Shown: positions 1 to 6,396 of the stretch, piece by piece
Numbering within the stretch: the stretch's first letter is position 1
Layout of the letters: every line of letters starts with the position of its first letter
NCBI GenBank assembly: GCA_021827255.1
Contig: JAKAWO010000088.1
Coordinates: 1 to 10,194 of the forward strand
DNA from: Acidobacteriota bacterium
GTDB taxonomy: Bacteria; Acidobacteriota; Terriglobia; UBA7540
Length of the DNA: 10,194 bases
Direction of reading: 5' to 3'
Notes under the pieces: generated by a model
The model's database searches: none
Told to the model about the DNA's origin: nothing
Seen by the model: the letters and a program-made list of their open reading frames with translations, nothing else
Made by a program: the position numbers and the translations under genes

Positions 1-1
1 C

Positions 2-961
2 CCGCTCACCCAGCATCCTCAAATTCTTGGCCATGAGTTCGCAGGCGAAATTTTGGAGGTGGGGCGCGAAGTTAAGGATTTGAAGCCAGGCGACCGCGTT
101 CTGTGCGATCAAGGGCGCAACTGCGTGAGCCAAGGACGCGAGCCGGTCTGCGCTTACTGCGCCTCCGGCGATACGCATCAGTGCGCCTTTTACATGGAGC
201 ACGGCATCACCGGGCTGCAAGGGGCGCTGGCCGAATACATTTCGATCCCGGCCGTCAACTGTCTGCCGATTCCCGGCGACATGCCGGCGGAGCAGGCGGC
301 GCTCGTCGAGCCGCTGGGTTGCATCCTTCACTCGAGCGACCGCGTCGAGCGCGCCACGGCGCGCTATACCTTGACGGGCCCGGAGCGCATCCAAAGCGTT
401 CTCATCACCGGCGCGGGTCCGGCCGGGCTGCTCTTTCTCCAATATCTTCGCAACGTCAAACATTTTGACGGCCTGGTGATAGTGAGCGACGTTCGAGAGA
501 AAAATCTCGACCTGGTCCGGCAATTCGGCGGCACGCCCATTAATGCCGTAAAGGTCAGTTTGCCGGAGGCCGTTCACGAGCTGACCAAGGGAGAGCGCGT
601 TCATTACTTGATCGAGGCTTCTGGCCATTCCATCATCTTTGAGCAAATGCCGAGCCTGATCCGCAAGCAGGCGACGGTTTTGCTTTATGGCCACGGCCAC
701 CAGGGGCGCGACATCGGCCTGCTCTGCACGGTTCTGTTTTTGGAGCCGACGCTGGTCGCCTCGGTGGGCGCTTCGGGCGGCTTTGATCCTGACGGCCGCC
801 CCACAACCTACCGCCGCGCCCGCGAGCTGGTGCATTCCAACGCTGTCCAGGTGTTGCCCTTCGTGACGCACCGCTATCGCTCCCTTGATGAGATTCGCCG
901 CGCCTTCGCGGAGGACTTTGCCAAGCCGGAGTATATTAAGGGCGTCTTGAGCGTCGCCTGA
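2..961 (+). CDS. Zinc-dependent medium-chain alcohol/polyol dehydrogenase, 5' end missing
   Basis: NAD(P)-dependent oxidation of a secondary alcohol or sugar alcohol/acid is the family reaction; the substrate is unknown. The reading frame is open from base 2, so the true start and the first zinc-ligand cysteine lie outside the window; 319 residues remain. Numbering from base 2: a GHE motif (H11, E12) starts GHEFAGEI, the GroES-like catalytic zinc site; E103 lies in VEPLG; a Rossmann GAGPAG motif is at 137-142, and D163 at the end of the next beta strand favours NAD. The structural zinc lobe reads E47-x2-C50-x2-C53-x7-C61, with Glu in place of the usual first Cys. Starting at TTG (base 53) would cut off the GHE motif, so that start is wrong. 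It lies 147 bp before the RhaT-type gene on the same strand and probably belongs to the same sugar-catabolic unit. Family assignment is firm; substrate is inference. Confidence 0.88.
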   Translation, partial: PLTQHPQILGHEFAGEILEVGREVKDLKPGDRVLCDQGRNCVSQGREPVCAYCASGDTHQCAFYMEHGITGLQGALAEYISIPAVNCLPIPGDMPAEQAALVEPLGCILHSSDRVERATARYTLTGPERIQSVLITGAGPAGLLFLQYLRNVKHFDGLVIVSDVREKNLDLVRQFGGTPINAVKVSLPEAVHELTKGERVHYLIEASGHSIIFEQMPSLIRKQATVLLYGHGHQGRDIGLLCTVLFLEPTLVASVGASGGFDPDGRPTTYRRARELVHSNAVQVLPFVTHRYRSLDEIRRAFAEDFAKPEYIKGVLSVA

Positions 962-1049
962 CAAGGCGCATAGCGGCCATCGCGCGCGAGGCCGCCGCAG
1001 CGCAAAACGCGCCTCCCGCGGCTCACGGATGCCGCGACTTTGCGCCTTG
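962..1049 (+). other. Cloverleaf-like structured intercistronic element
   Basis: This begins right after the dehydrogenase stop codon. A perfect 9-bp inverted repeat (CAAGGCGCA at 962-970, TGCGCCTTG at 1041-1049) encloses three further self-complementary segments. These are GCGGCC/GGCCGC (973-978 with 990-995, the interior itself being the palindrome TCGCGCGCGA), GCGC/GCGC (1000-1003 with 1009-1012) and CGCGGC/GCCGCG (1017-1022 with 1031-1036). In RNA this could fold as a closed multibranch structure. It has no tRNA landmarks and no U-tract. It may be a REP-like intergenic element, an mRNA-stability element between cistrons, or chance in GC-rich DNA. Confidence 0.4.
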
Positions 1050-1108
1050 GCGAGAGGATGCACCTTCCGGCAGCTTGGGTCTGACATGAATAAGGAGGCA
1101 ACCGTTCG

Positions 1109-2125
1109 ATGAGCGAGTGGATGGGGTTCGTGCTGATTGTCCTGGGTGGCGCGATGCAAGGGACTTATTACCTCGGCCTCAAGTACGTGGAACCGTGGAA
1201 GTGGGAGAACATTTGGTCGGTTTATGCAGTATTCTCGCTGCTCTTGCTTCCGGTGGCGCTCGCCGCCGCGACCGTCCCGAGTCTCCGCCAGGTTTTCACC
1301 CAGTCGCCGAGCGCCGCCCTCTGGGGGGTGTTTCTTTACGGCATCGGCTGGGGCATTGGCTCAACGCTTTCGGGCCTCGGCGTCGCTAGGCTAGGCTTGG
1401 CCATGGGCGTGGCCATCCTGCTCGGCGTCACCGCCGCGATTGGCTCCTTCGTTCCGCTGATCGTCAAAACCCCCGGGCTCGTTCTCCAGCCCAAAGGCAT
1501 GATGATTATCGTTTCCGTGGTCACGCTCCTGGTGGGTGTGCTTTTGATCGCCGTCGCAGGTAAAAAACGCGAAGTATCGCAAGGCGGAGCTGTAAAGGCC
1601 GTCATTCCGGGCAGCTTTGCCACCGGCTTGGTGATTTGCGTTCTGAGCGGCATTTTCTCTTCCATGCTCAATCTCGCCTTCGCCTTCAGCAAGCCCGTCG
1701 CCGACGCCGCTGTAGGCGCGGGCGCCAGCTCCTCCGCGGCGCTCAACGCCGTCTGGATGATCGCTCTTGGCGGCGGCTTCCTGGCCAACGCCGTCTATAC
1801 GTCCTACCTGATGACGCGGAACAAGACTTGGAAGAATTTCGCCCTGCCCCAAACGGGGGTCTTTTGGCTGATCGGTTTGGTGATGGGCGCGCTTTGGTAT
1901 TTCGGCGTCGTTCTCTACGGGCGCGGCGCCGCTTCGATGGGAGAAATCGGCTCGGTGATCGGCTGGCCGGTTTTTCTTGCGGCGATGATCGTCTTCTCGA
2001 GCATCTGGGGATTTGCGACCGGCGAATGGAAAGGCTCGAGCCCGCAAGCCAAGCGTTTTATGGCCAGCGGCTTTGTCGTGTTGATGCTCGCCTGCGCCCT
2101 GCTCGGCGTCGCCAACCGCATGTGA
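1109..2125 (+). CDS. rhaT: RhaT-type L-rhamnose/proton symporter
   Basis: Integral inner-membrane sugar/proton symporter of the drug/metabolite transporter superfamily; in E. coli RhaT imports L-rhamnose with a proton. At 338 residues it matches the family length (about 344), and hydrophobic segments run through the whole protein, fitting about ten membrane helices. Characteristic stretches shared with RhaT are an N-terminal G-A-x-Q/A-x2-Y-x3-K region, WKWENIWSV near residue 30, GIGWGIG near 80 followed by LGLAMGVAIL, CGIFSSMLN near 185 and a late WYFG segment near 255. The ATG has a strong ribosome site, AAGGAGG at 1092-1098, ten bases upstream. It follows the dehydrogenase on the same strand and faces the convergent aldo/keto reductase gene. 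RhaT homologues outside enterobacteria may carry other (deoxy)sugars, so the L-rhamnose specificity is inferred. Confidence 0.87.
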   Translation: MSEWMGFVLIVLGGAMQGTYYLGLKYVEPWKWENIWSVYAVFSLLLLPVALAAATVPSLRQVFTQSPSAALWGVFLYGIGWGIGSTLSGLGVARLGLAMGVAILLGVTAAIGSFVPLIVKTPGLVLQPKGMMIIVSVVTLLVGVLLIAVAGKKREVSQGGAVKAVIPGSFATGLVICVLSGIFSSMLNLAFAFSKPVADAAVGAGASSSAALNAVWMIALGGGFLANAVYTSYLMTRNKTWKNFALPQTGVFWLIGLVMGALWYFGVVLYGRGAASMGEIGSVIGWPVFLAAMIVFSSIWGFATGEWKGSSPQAKRFMASGFVVLMLACALLGVANRM

Positions 2126-2127
2126 GC

Positions 2128-2172
2128 GCCCGGCGAAAGCGGGCTTGCGCGAGGGCCCGCCGCAGTCGGCGG
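2128..2172 (+). terminator. Hairpins after the RhaT-type gene, possible terminator
   Basis: Just past the stop codon, GCCCG (2128-2132) pairs with CGGGC (2140-2144). GCGGGC (2139-2144) can alternatively pair with GCCCGC (2155-2160), and CCGCCG (2157-2162) pairs with CGGCGG (2167-2172) around a CAGT loop. A separate perfect hairpin, CCCACC/GGTGGG, lies at 2227-2232 and 2239-2244. The 233-bp gap separates two convergent genes, so a terminator is expected, but no run of T follows any of the stems. I see no gene in the rest of the gap. Confidence 0.3.
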
Positions 2173-2358
2173 CAGCGCAGGGGATTATGGCTGGCCGGCG
2201 CTTTCACGGCTTGCGGCGTCGGTTCTCCCACCAGTCCAGGTGGGTAAGGGCGGCGGGTCAAGCGTGTCCGACGACTTGGCGTCCAGGTATTCGCCCCAGC
2301 ACCTGGGGAATTGCGCCCATCTCTCAGCCAGGCGCCACGGCGAGGGTCGGTCCGCCGC

Positions 2359-3345
2359 TTACGGCGTGGGGGCTTGGGGCGGGATGATCTTGGCCTCGCG
2401 CAGCGCGGCCCAGAACTCGGCGGGAATCGGATGGCTCATCAGGCGGAAGTTTTCCTCCAATTCCGCTACGGATCGAGCTCCGGGAATCACGGACGCGACG
2501 GCCGGATGAGCAAGCGGGAATTGCAGCGCCGCGGCGCGCATGGGAACCGAAAAACGCTCCGAAACTTGTTGCACGCGGCGAACTTTCTCCAGGATGTTGG
2601 GCGGCGCGTCCGCGTAATTGAATTTAGCGCCCGGCCGCGCGCCGGTTGCCAAGATGCCGCTGTTGTACGGCCCGCCGATGATGATGCTGATGTGTTTCTC
2701 GACGCACAGCGGCAGCAATTCCTTCAGGCCCGTGTGATCAATCAGCGTGTAACGCCCGGCCAAGAGAAAGCAGTCAAAGTCACCCTCGCGAGCAAAGCGC
2801 GCCAGCATTTCGGCTTGGTTCATGCCGGCTCCGACGGCGCCAATCAGGCCTTGGCGGCGCAGCTTGGCGAGAGCTGGATATGCGCCCTCGATCGCTTCCT
2901 GGTAATGGTCGTCGGGGTCATGGATGTGGAGAATATCAATGCGCTCGAGATTGAGCCGCTTCAGGCTCGCCTCGAAGGACCGCATCACGCCGTCATAGCT
3001 GAAATCAAACACGGGACGGAACGGCGCGGGATTGTCGAACTCGTCGGGCTTGAGTTCGCCGGGCGATACGGGCGCGAGCAGCCGGCCCACTTTCGTGGCC
3101 AGAACAAATGCGCCTCGCTCGATGCCCGCCAGCGCGCGGCCCATGCGCATTTCGCTTTTGCCGTGGCCGTAAAGCGGCGCGGTATCGAACAAATTGATTC
3201 CCATCGGCAGGGCGCGGCGAATGGTCGCAAGGGCTTCGCCTTCGGGCACGTCCTGGAACAGCCCGCCGAGCGGCGCGCCGCCCAGACCCAGGCGTGTCAC
3301 TTGCAGCTTGGTTTTTCCCAGGCGAACTTTGCTGAGTGGGTTCAT
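2359..3345 (-). CDS. Aldo/keto reductase, L-fucose / D-threo-aldose 1-dehydrogenase type
   Basis: Cytosolic NAD(P)-dependent oxidation of an aldose at C1 to the lactone is the expected reaction, as for L-fucose dehydrogenase and D-threo-aldose 1-dehydrogenase; pyridoxal 4-dehydrogenase is a related alternative. The protein is 328 residues, a normal length for one TIM-barrel domain. The start LGLGGAPLGGLF (residues 19-30) is typical of this subgroup. The catalytic tetrad is visible: D54 and Y59 in FDTAPLYG, K85 in ATKVG and H142 in HIHDPDD. A late IPGARS segment (287-292) fits the cofactor-phosphate or adenine region. I chose the ATG at 3345-3343 because homology begins there and a GGAG lies about ten bases upstream. 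The frame stays open to 3687, but that extension runs through intergenic DNA and the dispersed repeat. It is divergent from the UxaA-like gene, with which it shares a regulatory region. Confidence 0.87.
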   Translation of the reverse strand: MNPLSKVRLGKTKLQVTRLGLGGAPLGGLFQDVPEGEALATIRRALPMGINLFDTAPLYGHGKSEMRMGRALAGIERGAFVLATKVGRLLAPVSPGELKPDEFDNPAPFRPVFDFSYDGVMRSFEASLKRLNLERIDILHIHDPDDHYQEAIEGAYPALAKLRRQGLIGAVGAGMNQAEMLARFAREGDFDCFLLAGRYTLIDHTGLKELLPLCVEKHISIIIGGPYNSGILATGARPGAKFNYADAPPNILEKVRRVQQVSERFSVPMRAAALQFPLAHPAVASVIPGARSVAELEENFRLMSHPIPAEFWAALREAKIIPPQAPTP

Positions 3346-3417
3346 GAAGTTCTCCGCTCCACCGCCACGCTCTCCTTGCGCCGGACTCGGCGTCGCCTCC
3401 GAACGTATGCGGCAGCT

Positions 3418-3466
3418 TAAATTCCTAGGCCATTGGGAATTTATCATGAGGGTCAGCCGGCGGCAA
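3418..3466 (-). promoter_or_regulatory. Candidate promoter of the aldo/keto reductase, overlapped by an inverted repeat
   Basis: On the minus strand TTGCCG (3466-3461) is followed after 17 bases by TAAATT (3443-3438), preceded by TG as in an extended -10. Each hexamer matches the sigma-70 consensus at four of six positions. It would give a leader of about 85 bases. A perfect 8-bp inverted repeat, TAAATTCC (3418-3425) and GGAATTTA (3436-3443), covers the -10 and the start point, where a repressor would bind. This is pattern reading only. Confidence 0.33.
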
Positions 3467-3550
3467 GCGCAGGGCCGAGCCCGAATTAGCGCGGACGATC
3501 GCCGGTTCGCCAACCTAGCGCGCAAGTTGTCGGCGCGTGGGACAAAGCTG

Positions 3551-3577
3551 TTGCAAAAGCTTGCAGTCAGGTAGAAT
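3551..3577 (+). promoter_or_regulatory. LacI-family-like operator with candidate promoter for the UxaA-like gene
   Basis: The 14-mer TGCAAAAGCTTGCA at 3552-3565 has perfect 5-bp arms (TGCAA/TTGCA) and fits the LacI/GalR-type operator pattern TGnAAnCGnTTnCA at every fixed position except one central base (A for C). It overlaps TTGCAA (3551-3556). That hexamer stands 15 bases before TAGAAT (3572-3577), a five-of-six match to the -10 consensus; the spacer is short, which is common at regulated promoters. It lies in the divergent region of two sugar-catabolic genes. The regulator is not in the window. Confidence 0.4.
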
Positions 3578-3627
3578 GTCCATCGGAGCCGAAGCGAGCG
3601 TGGTGCGTCCAAAATAGCCTTACAGTG

Positions 3628-3687
3628 TAGCCTTGGTGGCGCGGCCATCTTGGCGGGGTTCTGACACGGGCGGGACGCCCGTGCCAC
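3628..3687. repeat. Dispersed intergenic repeat with CACGGGCG palindrome
   Basis: The segment ends in a perfect hairpin, CACGGGCG (3665-3672), GGA, CGCCCGTG (3676-3683). Read on the minus strand it translates as GTGVPPV...QDGRATKAT, a string I recognise from spurious ORF calls in Verrucomicrobiota, Planctomycetota and Acidobacteriota genomes, where such elements are scattered between genes. Only one copy is in the window, so its repeated nature rests on recall. It lies inside the 443-bp gap between the divergent genes (3346-3788); besides the regulatory sites listed, I see no gene in that gap. Confidence 0.55.
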
Positions 3688-3788
3688 ATCGCGGCATGGT
3701 AAAGGAACGTTCGACGCACCCCGCTGGCAGGGAAAGTTGCGGCGAGCTGGCGTTCACACCGTCAGATTTCGCCGCCCGTGAGAGTGGA

Positions 3789-5357
3789 ATGGAACGCATG
3801 AAACCCCTTGAAGACGCCGCCATCGTGATCCGTCCGGGCAAAGACAACGTTGCGGTGGTGACGGAGGACTTTGTTGAAGCGGGAACAGAGCTTCGATATG
3901 ACGGCCGGGTGCTGAGGCTGGCGGGGCGGGTGTTACGCGGCCAGAGTTTTGCCATCAAGCCAATCAAAAAAGGCGGAGCGTACATCTCGCTGGGCGATCC
4001 GATTGGGCTAGCTTCGCGCGCGGTCAAGCCGGGCGATCCCATCAATGAAACAAATCTCGAAAACCGATTGCCGCGCCTTGCCGTCCGCTACCGCAATAAT
4101 CCAACTCGCGCGCCGATTGATCATGCGCTCGCCGCGCTGACCTTTGACGGTTACGCGCGGCCGGACGGCTCCGTGGGCGCGCGGAATTACGTCGGCCTCA
4201 TTACCTCCGGCATGTGCTCCTCGACCGAGGCGCGGGAGATTGCGGCGCGCGCCATGCGCGAGATTTACTCGCGCGAACGCTATCCGAACGTGGACGGCGT
4301 GGTGCCCATCGTTCACGAGTCCGGTTGCGGGATGCCCGACGGCCAGGCGGTGGCCCTTCTGAACCAATTGCTGGCCGATTCGCTGCGCCATCCGAACCTG
4401 GGCGCGGCGATTTACATTGACCTCGGCTGCGGCAAGACTTGCGTCGAGTGCTCAGCGCCGATTTTCCGCGACGCCGTGCCCGACTACAACCGCCGCGTGG
4501 TCAATATGACCATTCAGCAATTAGGCGGCAGCCAGGCGACGGTCGAGCGCGGACTAGAGGTTGTCGAAAAAATGCTCGATTACGCCAATCGCTTCAAGCG
4601 CCAACCGATACCGATTTCCAAGCTCATCGTGGGAACCAAGTGCGGCGGCTCGGATCGCTGGTCGGGGGTGACGGCCAATCCTGCCGTGGGCGTGGCCGCC
4701 GACCTGTTCGTTCGCGCCGGGGCGGCGGTCTTTTTGCCCGAAGTGCCGGAGCTGCAAGGCGCGGCCATGGTGGATCTCGCTCGCCGCGCCCGCACCCGCG
4801 CCGTCGGCAAAAAGCTCATGGGGGCGCTGCGGCGCTATGAATCGTATGTTAAAACATTTGGCGACGACTTCCGCGACAATCCTTCGCCCGGCAACATCAA
4901 GGGCGGCCTCTACAACATTTACCTGAAATCGAGCGGGGTCAAAGCCAAGGGCGGCACGTCCATCGTCGAGGATTTGATTGAATATGCCGAGTGGCTGGGC
5001 GACCGCAAAGGACTTTACGTGCTCTACACGCCCGGCTACGATCAGATTTCCACCACGGCGCTGTTTTTGAGCGGAGCGCAGGTGGCCCTGTTCACCACGG
5101 GGCGCGGCACGGGCACCGGCTGCGCGCTCGGTCCGGTGGTGAAAATCGGCTCGAACGCGCAGCTCGCCAAAACTTACGCCGACCTCGACATCAACGCCGG
5201 AACCATCCTCGACCGCACCGAAACAACGGAAGAAGTGGGCCGCAAAATTTTTCAGGAAACCCTCGAGGTAGCCAGCGGCCGGAAATTAACCCGCGCCGAA
5301 CAGAGCGGCTTCCACTACGAATTCAAAATCTGGGAATCGCTCTGGCCCTCGCTTTGA
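3789..5357 (+). CDS. UxaA-family altronate/galactarate-type dehydratase
   Basis: Family members are cytosolic, metal-dependent (iron or manganese) lyases that dehydrate sugar acids to 2-keto-3-deoxy acids, as altronate dehydratase UxaA does. The 522-residue protein has an N-terminal SAF-like domain (about 10-90, with GTELRYDGR and AIKPIKKG) followed by the catalytic part. Visible there are GARNYVG (130-136), C143, HESGCGM (176-182), GCGKTC with C214 and C218, KCGGSDRWSGVTANPAVG (284-301), NPSPGN (374-379), TPGYD (424-428) and FTTGRGTGTGC (435-445). ATG 3789 or the in-frame ATG at 3798 (better-placed GGAA) is the likely start; the frame upstream to 3633 is the dispersed repeat. Compared with the E. 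coli UxaA I remember, the GAE motif reads GAA and DINCG reads DINAG, so altronate may not be the substrate. Its neighbours suggest an aldonate made from the AKR product. Confidence 0.85.
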   Translation: MERMKPLEDAAIVIRPGKDNVAVVTEDFVEAGTELRYDGRVLRLAGRVLRGQSFAIKPIKKGGAYISLGDPIGLASRAVKPGDPINETNLENRLPRLAVRYRNNPTRAPIDHALAALTFDGYARPDGSVGARNYVGLITSGMCSSTEAREIAARAMREIYSRERYPNVDGVVPIVHESGCGMPDGQAVALLNQLLADSLRHPNLGAAIYIDLGCGKTCVECSAPIFRDAVPDYNRRVVNMTIQQLGGSQATVERGLEVVEKMLDYANRFKRQPIPISKLIVGTKCGGSDRWSGVTANPAVGVAADLFVRAGAAVFLPEVPELQGAAMVDLARRARTRAVGKKLMGALRRYESYVKTFGDDFRDNPSPGNIKGGLYNIYLKSSGVKAKGGTSIVEDLIEYAEWLGDRKGLYVLYTPGYDQISTTALFLSGAQVALFTTGRGTGTGCALGPVVKIGSNAQLAKTYADLDINAGTILDRTETTEEVGRKIFQETLEVASGRKLTRAEQSGFHYEFKIWESLWPSL

Positions 5358-5443
5358 GCGACGGCATCCTGGGGAACACGCCGGCTCGTCCACTCAATTC
5401 CTGCAAGTGGAACCCGTGCTCGGTCCAGAAGGCCGAGTCGAGG

Positions 5444-6367
5444 CTACGGGGGCGCGGGGTGGAAGCCGACGGCCTGAAAATAATCGCTCAAAGTGACAAA
5501 GCGGTAGCCGCGCTGCTTCAAAACCGGAATCAGGCGCGAGAGGACTTGGACCGTGACCGGGACCTCATGGAAGCAGAGGATGTGGTCGTAAAGGCCGCGG
5601 CGTTCGCGCTGGGCGACCCGTTCGAGCACGTAGGCGTAGAGTGAAGGCTTGGGACAAGGGATAGGATTCGAGCCGGCGCAGAAGTAATCTTCGGAGTCCA
5701 CGTCGCGGAGCGCGGGGGGCAAGGAGCGGGACTTGCTCATGACGTGGTAGCCGCGCGCCTCGATTTTCCGTTGCAGGGCGGGCCAGATGTCCCAATCGGG
5801 CGGGCGCACGTCGCGCGGCCAGACGCCGGTGATGGATTGAATGACGCGCGAGCAGCGGTCAATGTCATTCAGAATCCAGGCGTCTCCGTAACGCTTTTCC
5901 ATCAAGCGGAAGTCGCCGTGGCCGTGAGTGTGGTTTTCGATGTCGTAGCCTAGGCGATGCTCCTCGCGAGCGGCGGAGCGGCAGGTTCGGCCGCCGTCCT
6001 TTTCAACGCAGAACTTGTCCGCGGACTATGCCAGCCGCCAGCCCATGACAAAGAAGGTGGCCTTCACGCGCTCGCGCTGGAGCAGGGCGAGGAGACTTTC
6101 GGATTTGGGTCCGCCGGGCAGGGAAGTGCCGAACAGGACATAAGGCTTGGGGCCGTCGTCAAAGGTCATGGCGATCAGCTTGGGCCGGCCATGCGTCGGC
6201 TGGGGAGACCGAGCCGCGCTCGGCCAGGCTGAAATCGCCAACAGGGCAGCGGGCAAGAAAAGAAGGCACCGGAGAGAGTCCGGGGGCGCCCGCCGAGGGC
6301 CCGTGACGGAGCTTCGTCGTGAGGCGACCATTGAAAACGCCGCGCAGCGAGGGAGCCACGGCGTCAC
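5444..6367 (-). pseudogene. Secreted polysaccharide deacetylase (NodB/CE4-like), interrupted by one in-frame TAG
   Basis: CE4-type enzymes remove acetyl groups from amino-sugar polymers outside the cytoplasm with a divalent metal. From the GTG at 6367 (ATG 6331 is an alternative; neither has a clear ribosome site) there is a basic stretch and a hydrophobic segment (about 34-50, LLFLPAALLAISA) like a signal peptide. Then come TFDDGP (68-73) and ATFFVMG (93-99). Codon 114 is TAG (6028-6026). The same frame continues without other stops through HTHGH (metal H-x3-H), RPPDW, CFHE and GYRFVTL, ending at another TAG. All catalytic motifs thus survive on either side of one stop. It starts 29 bp after the peroxiredoxin gene. 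A recent nonsense mutation or a base-call error is most likely; readthrough is less so. Confidence 0.75.
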
Positions 6368-6396
6368 AAAAACGCCGTCAGAATAATTGGCAAACC

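Noticed and set aside
962..1049. A tRNA gene suggested by the cloverleaf shape
   Set aside because: No T-loop GTTCRANNC, no CCA end, no anticodon-stem geometry, and the outer stem is nine pairs.
1391..2047. Open frame of 218 codons on the minus strand
   Set aside because: Antisense shadow of the RhaT-type gene. It is very rich in His, Asp, Arg and Gly, as expected from the complement of membrane-protein codons.
2311..3420. Long open frame (369 codons) on the plus strand
   Set aside because: It lies antisense to the aldo/keto reductase, whose motifs are unmistakable. Its own product is rich in Arg, Ala and Gln without family features. High GC content makes such mirror frames common.
6026..6028. 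Pyrrolysine or other recoding of the TAG in the deacetylase
   Set aside because: The position is not a catalytic site, the gene itself and the DPSL and sulfur-carrier genes end in TAG, and nothing in the window suggests a Pyl system.
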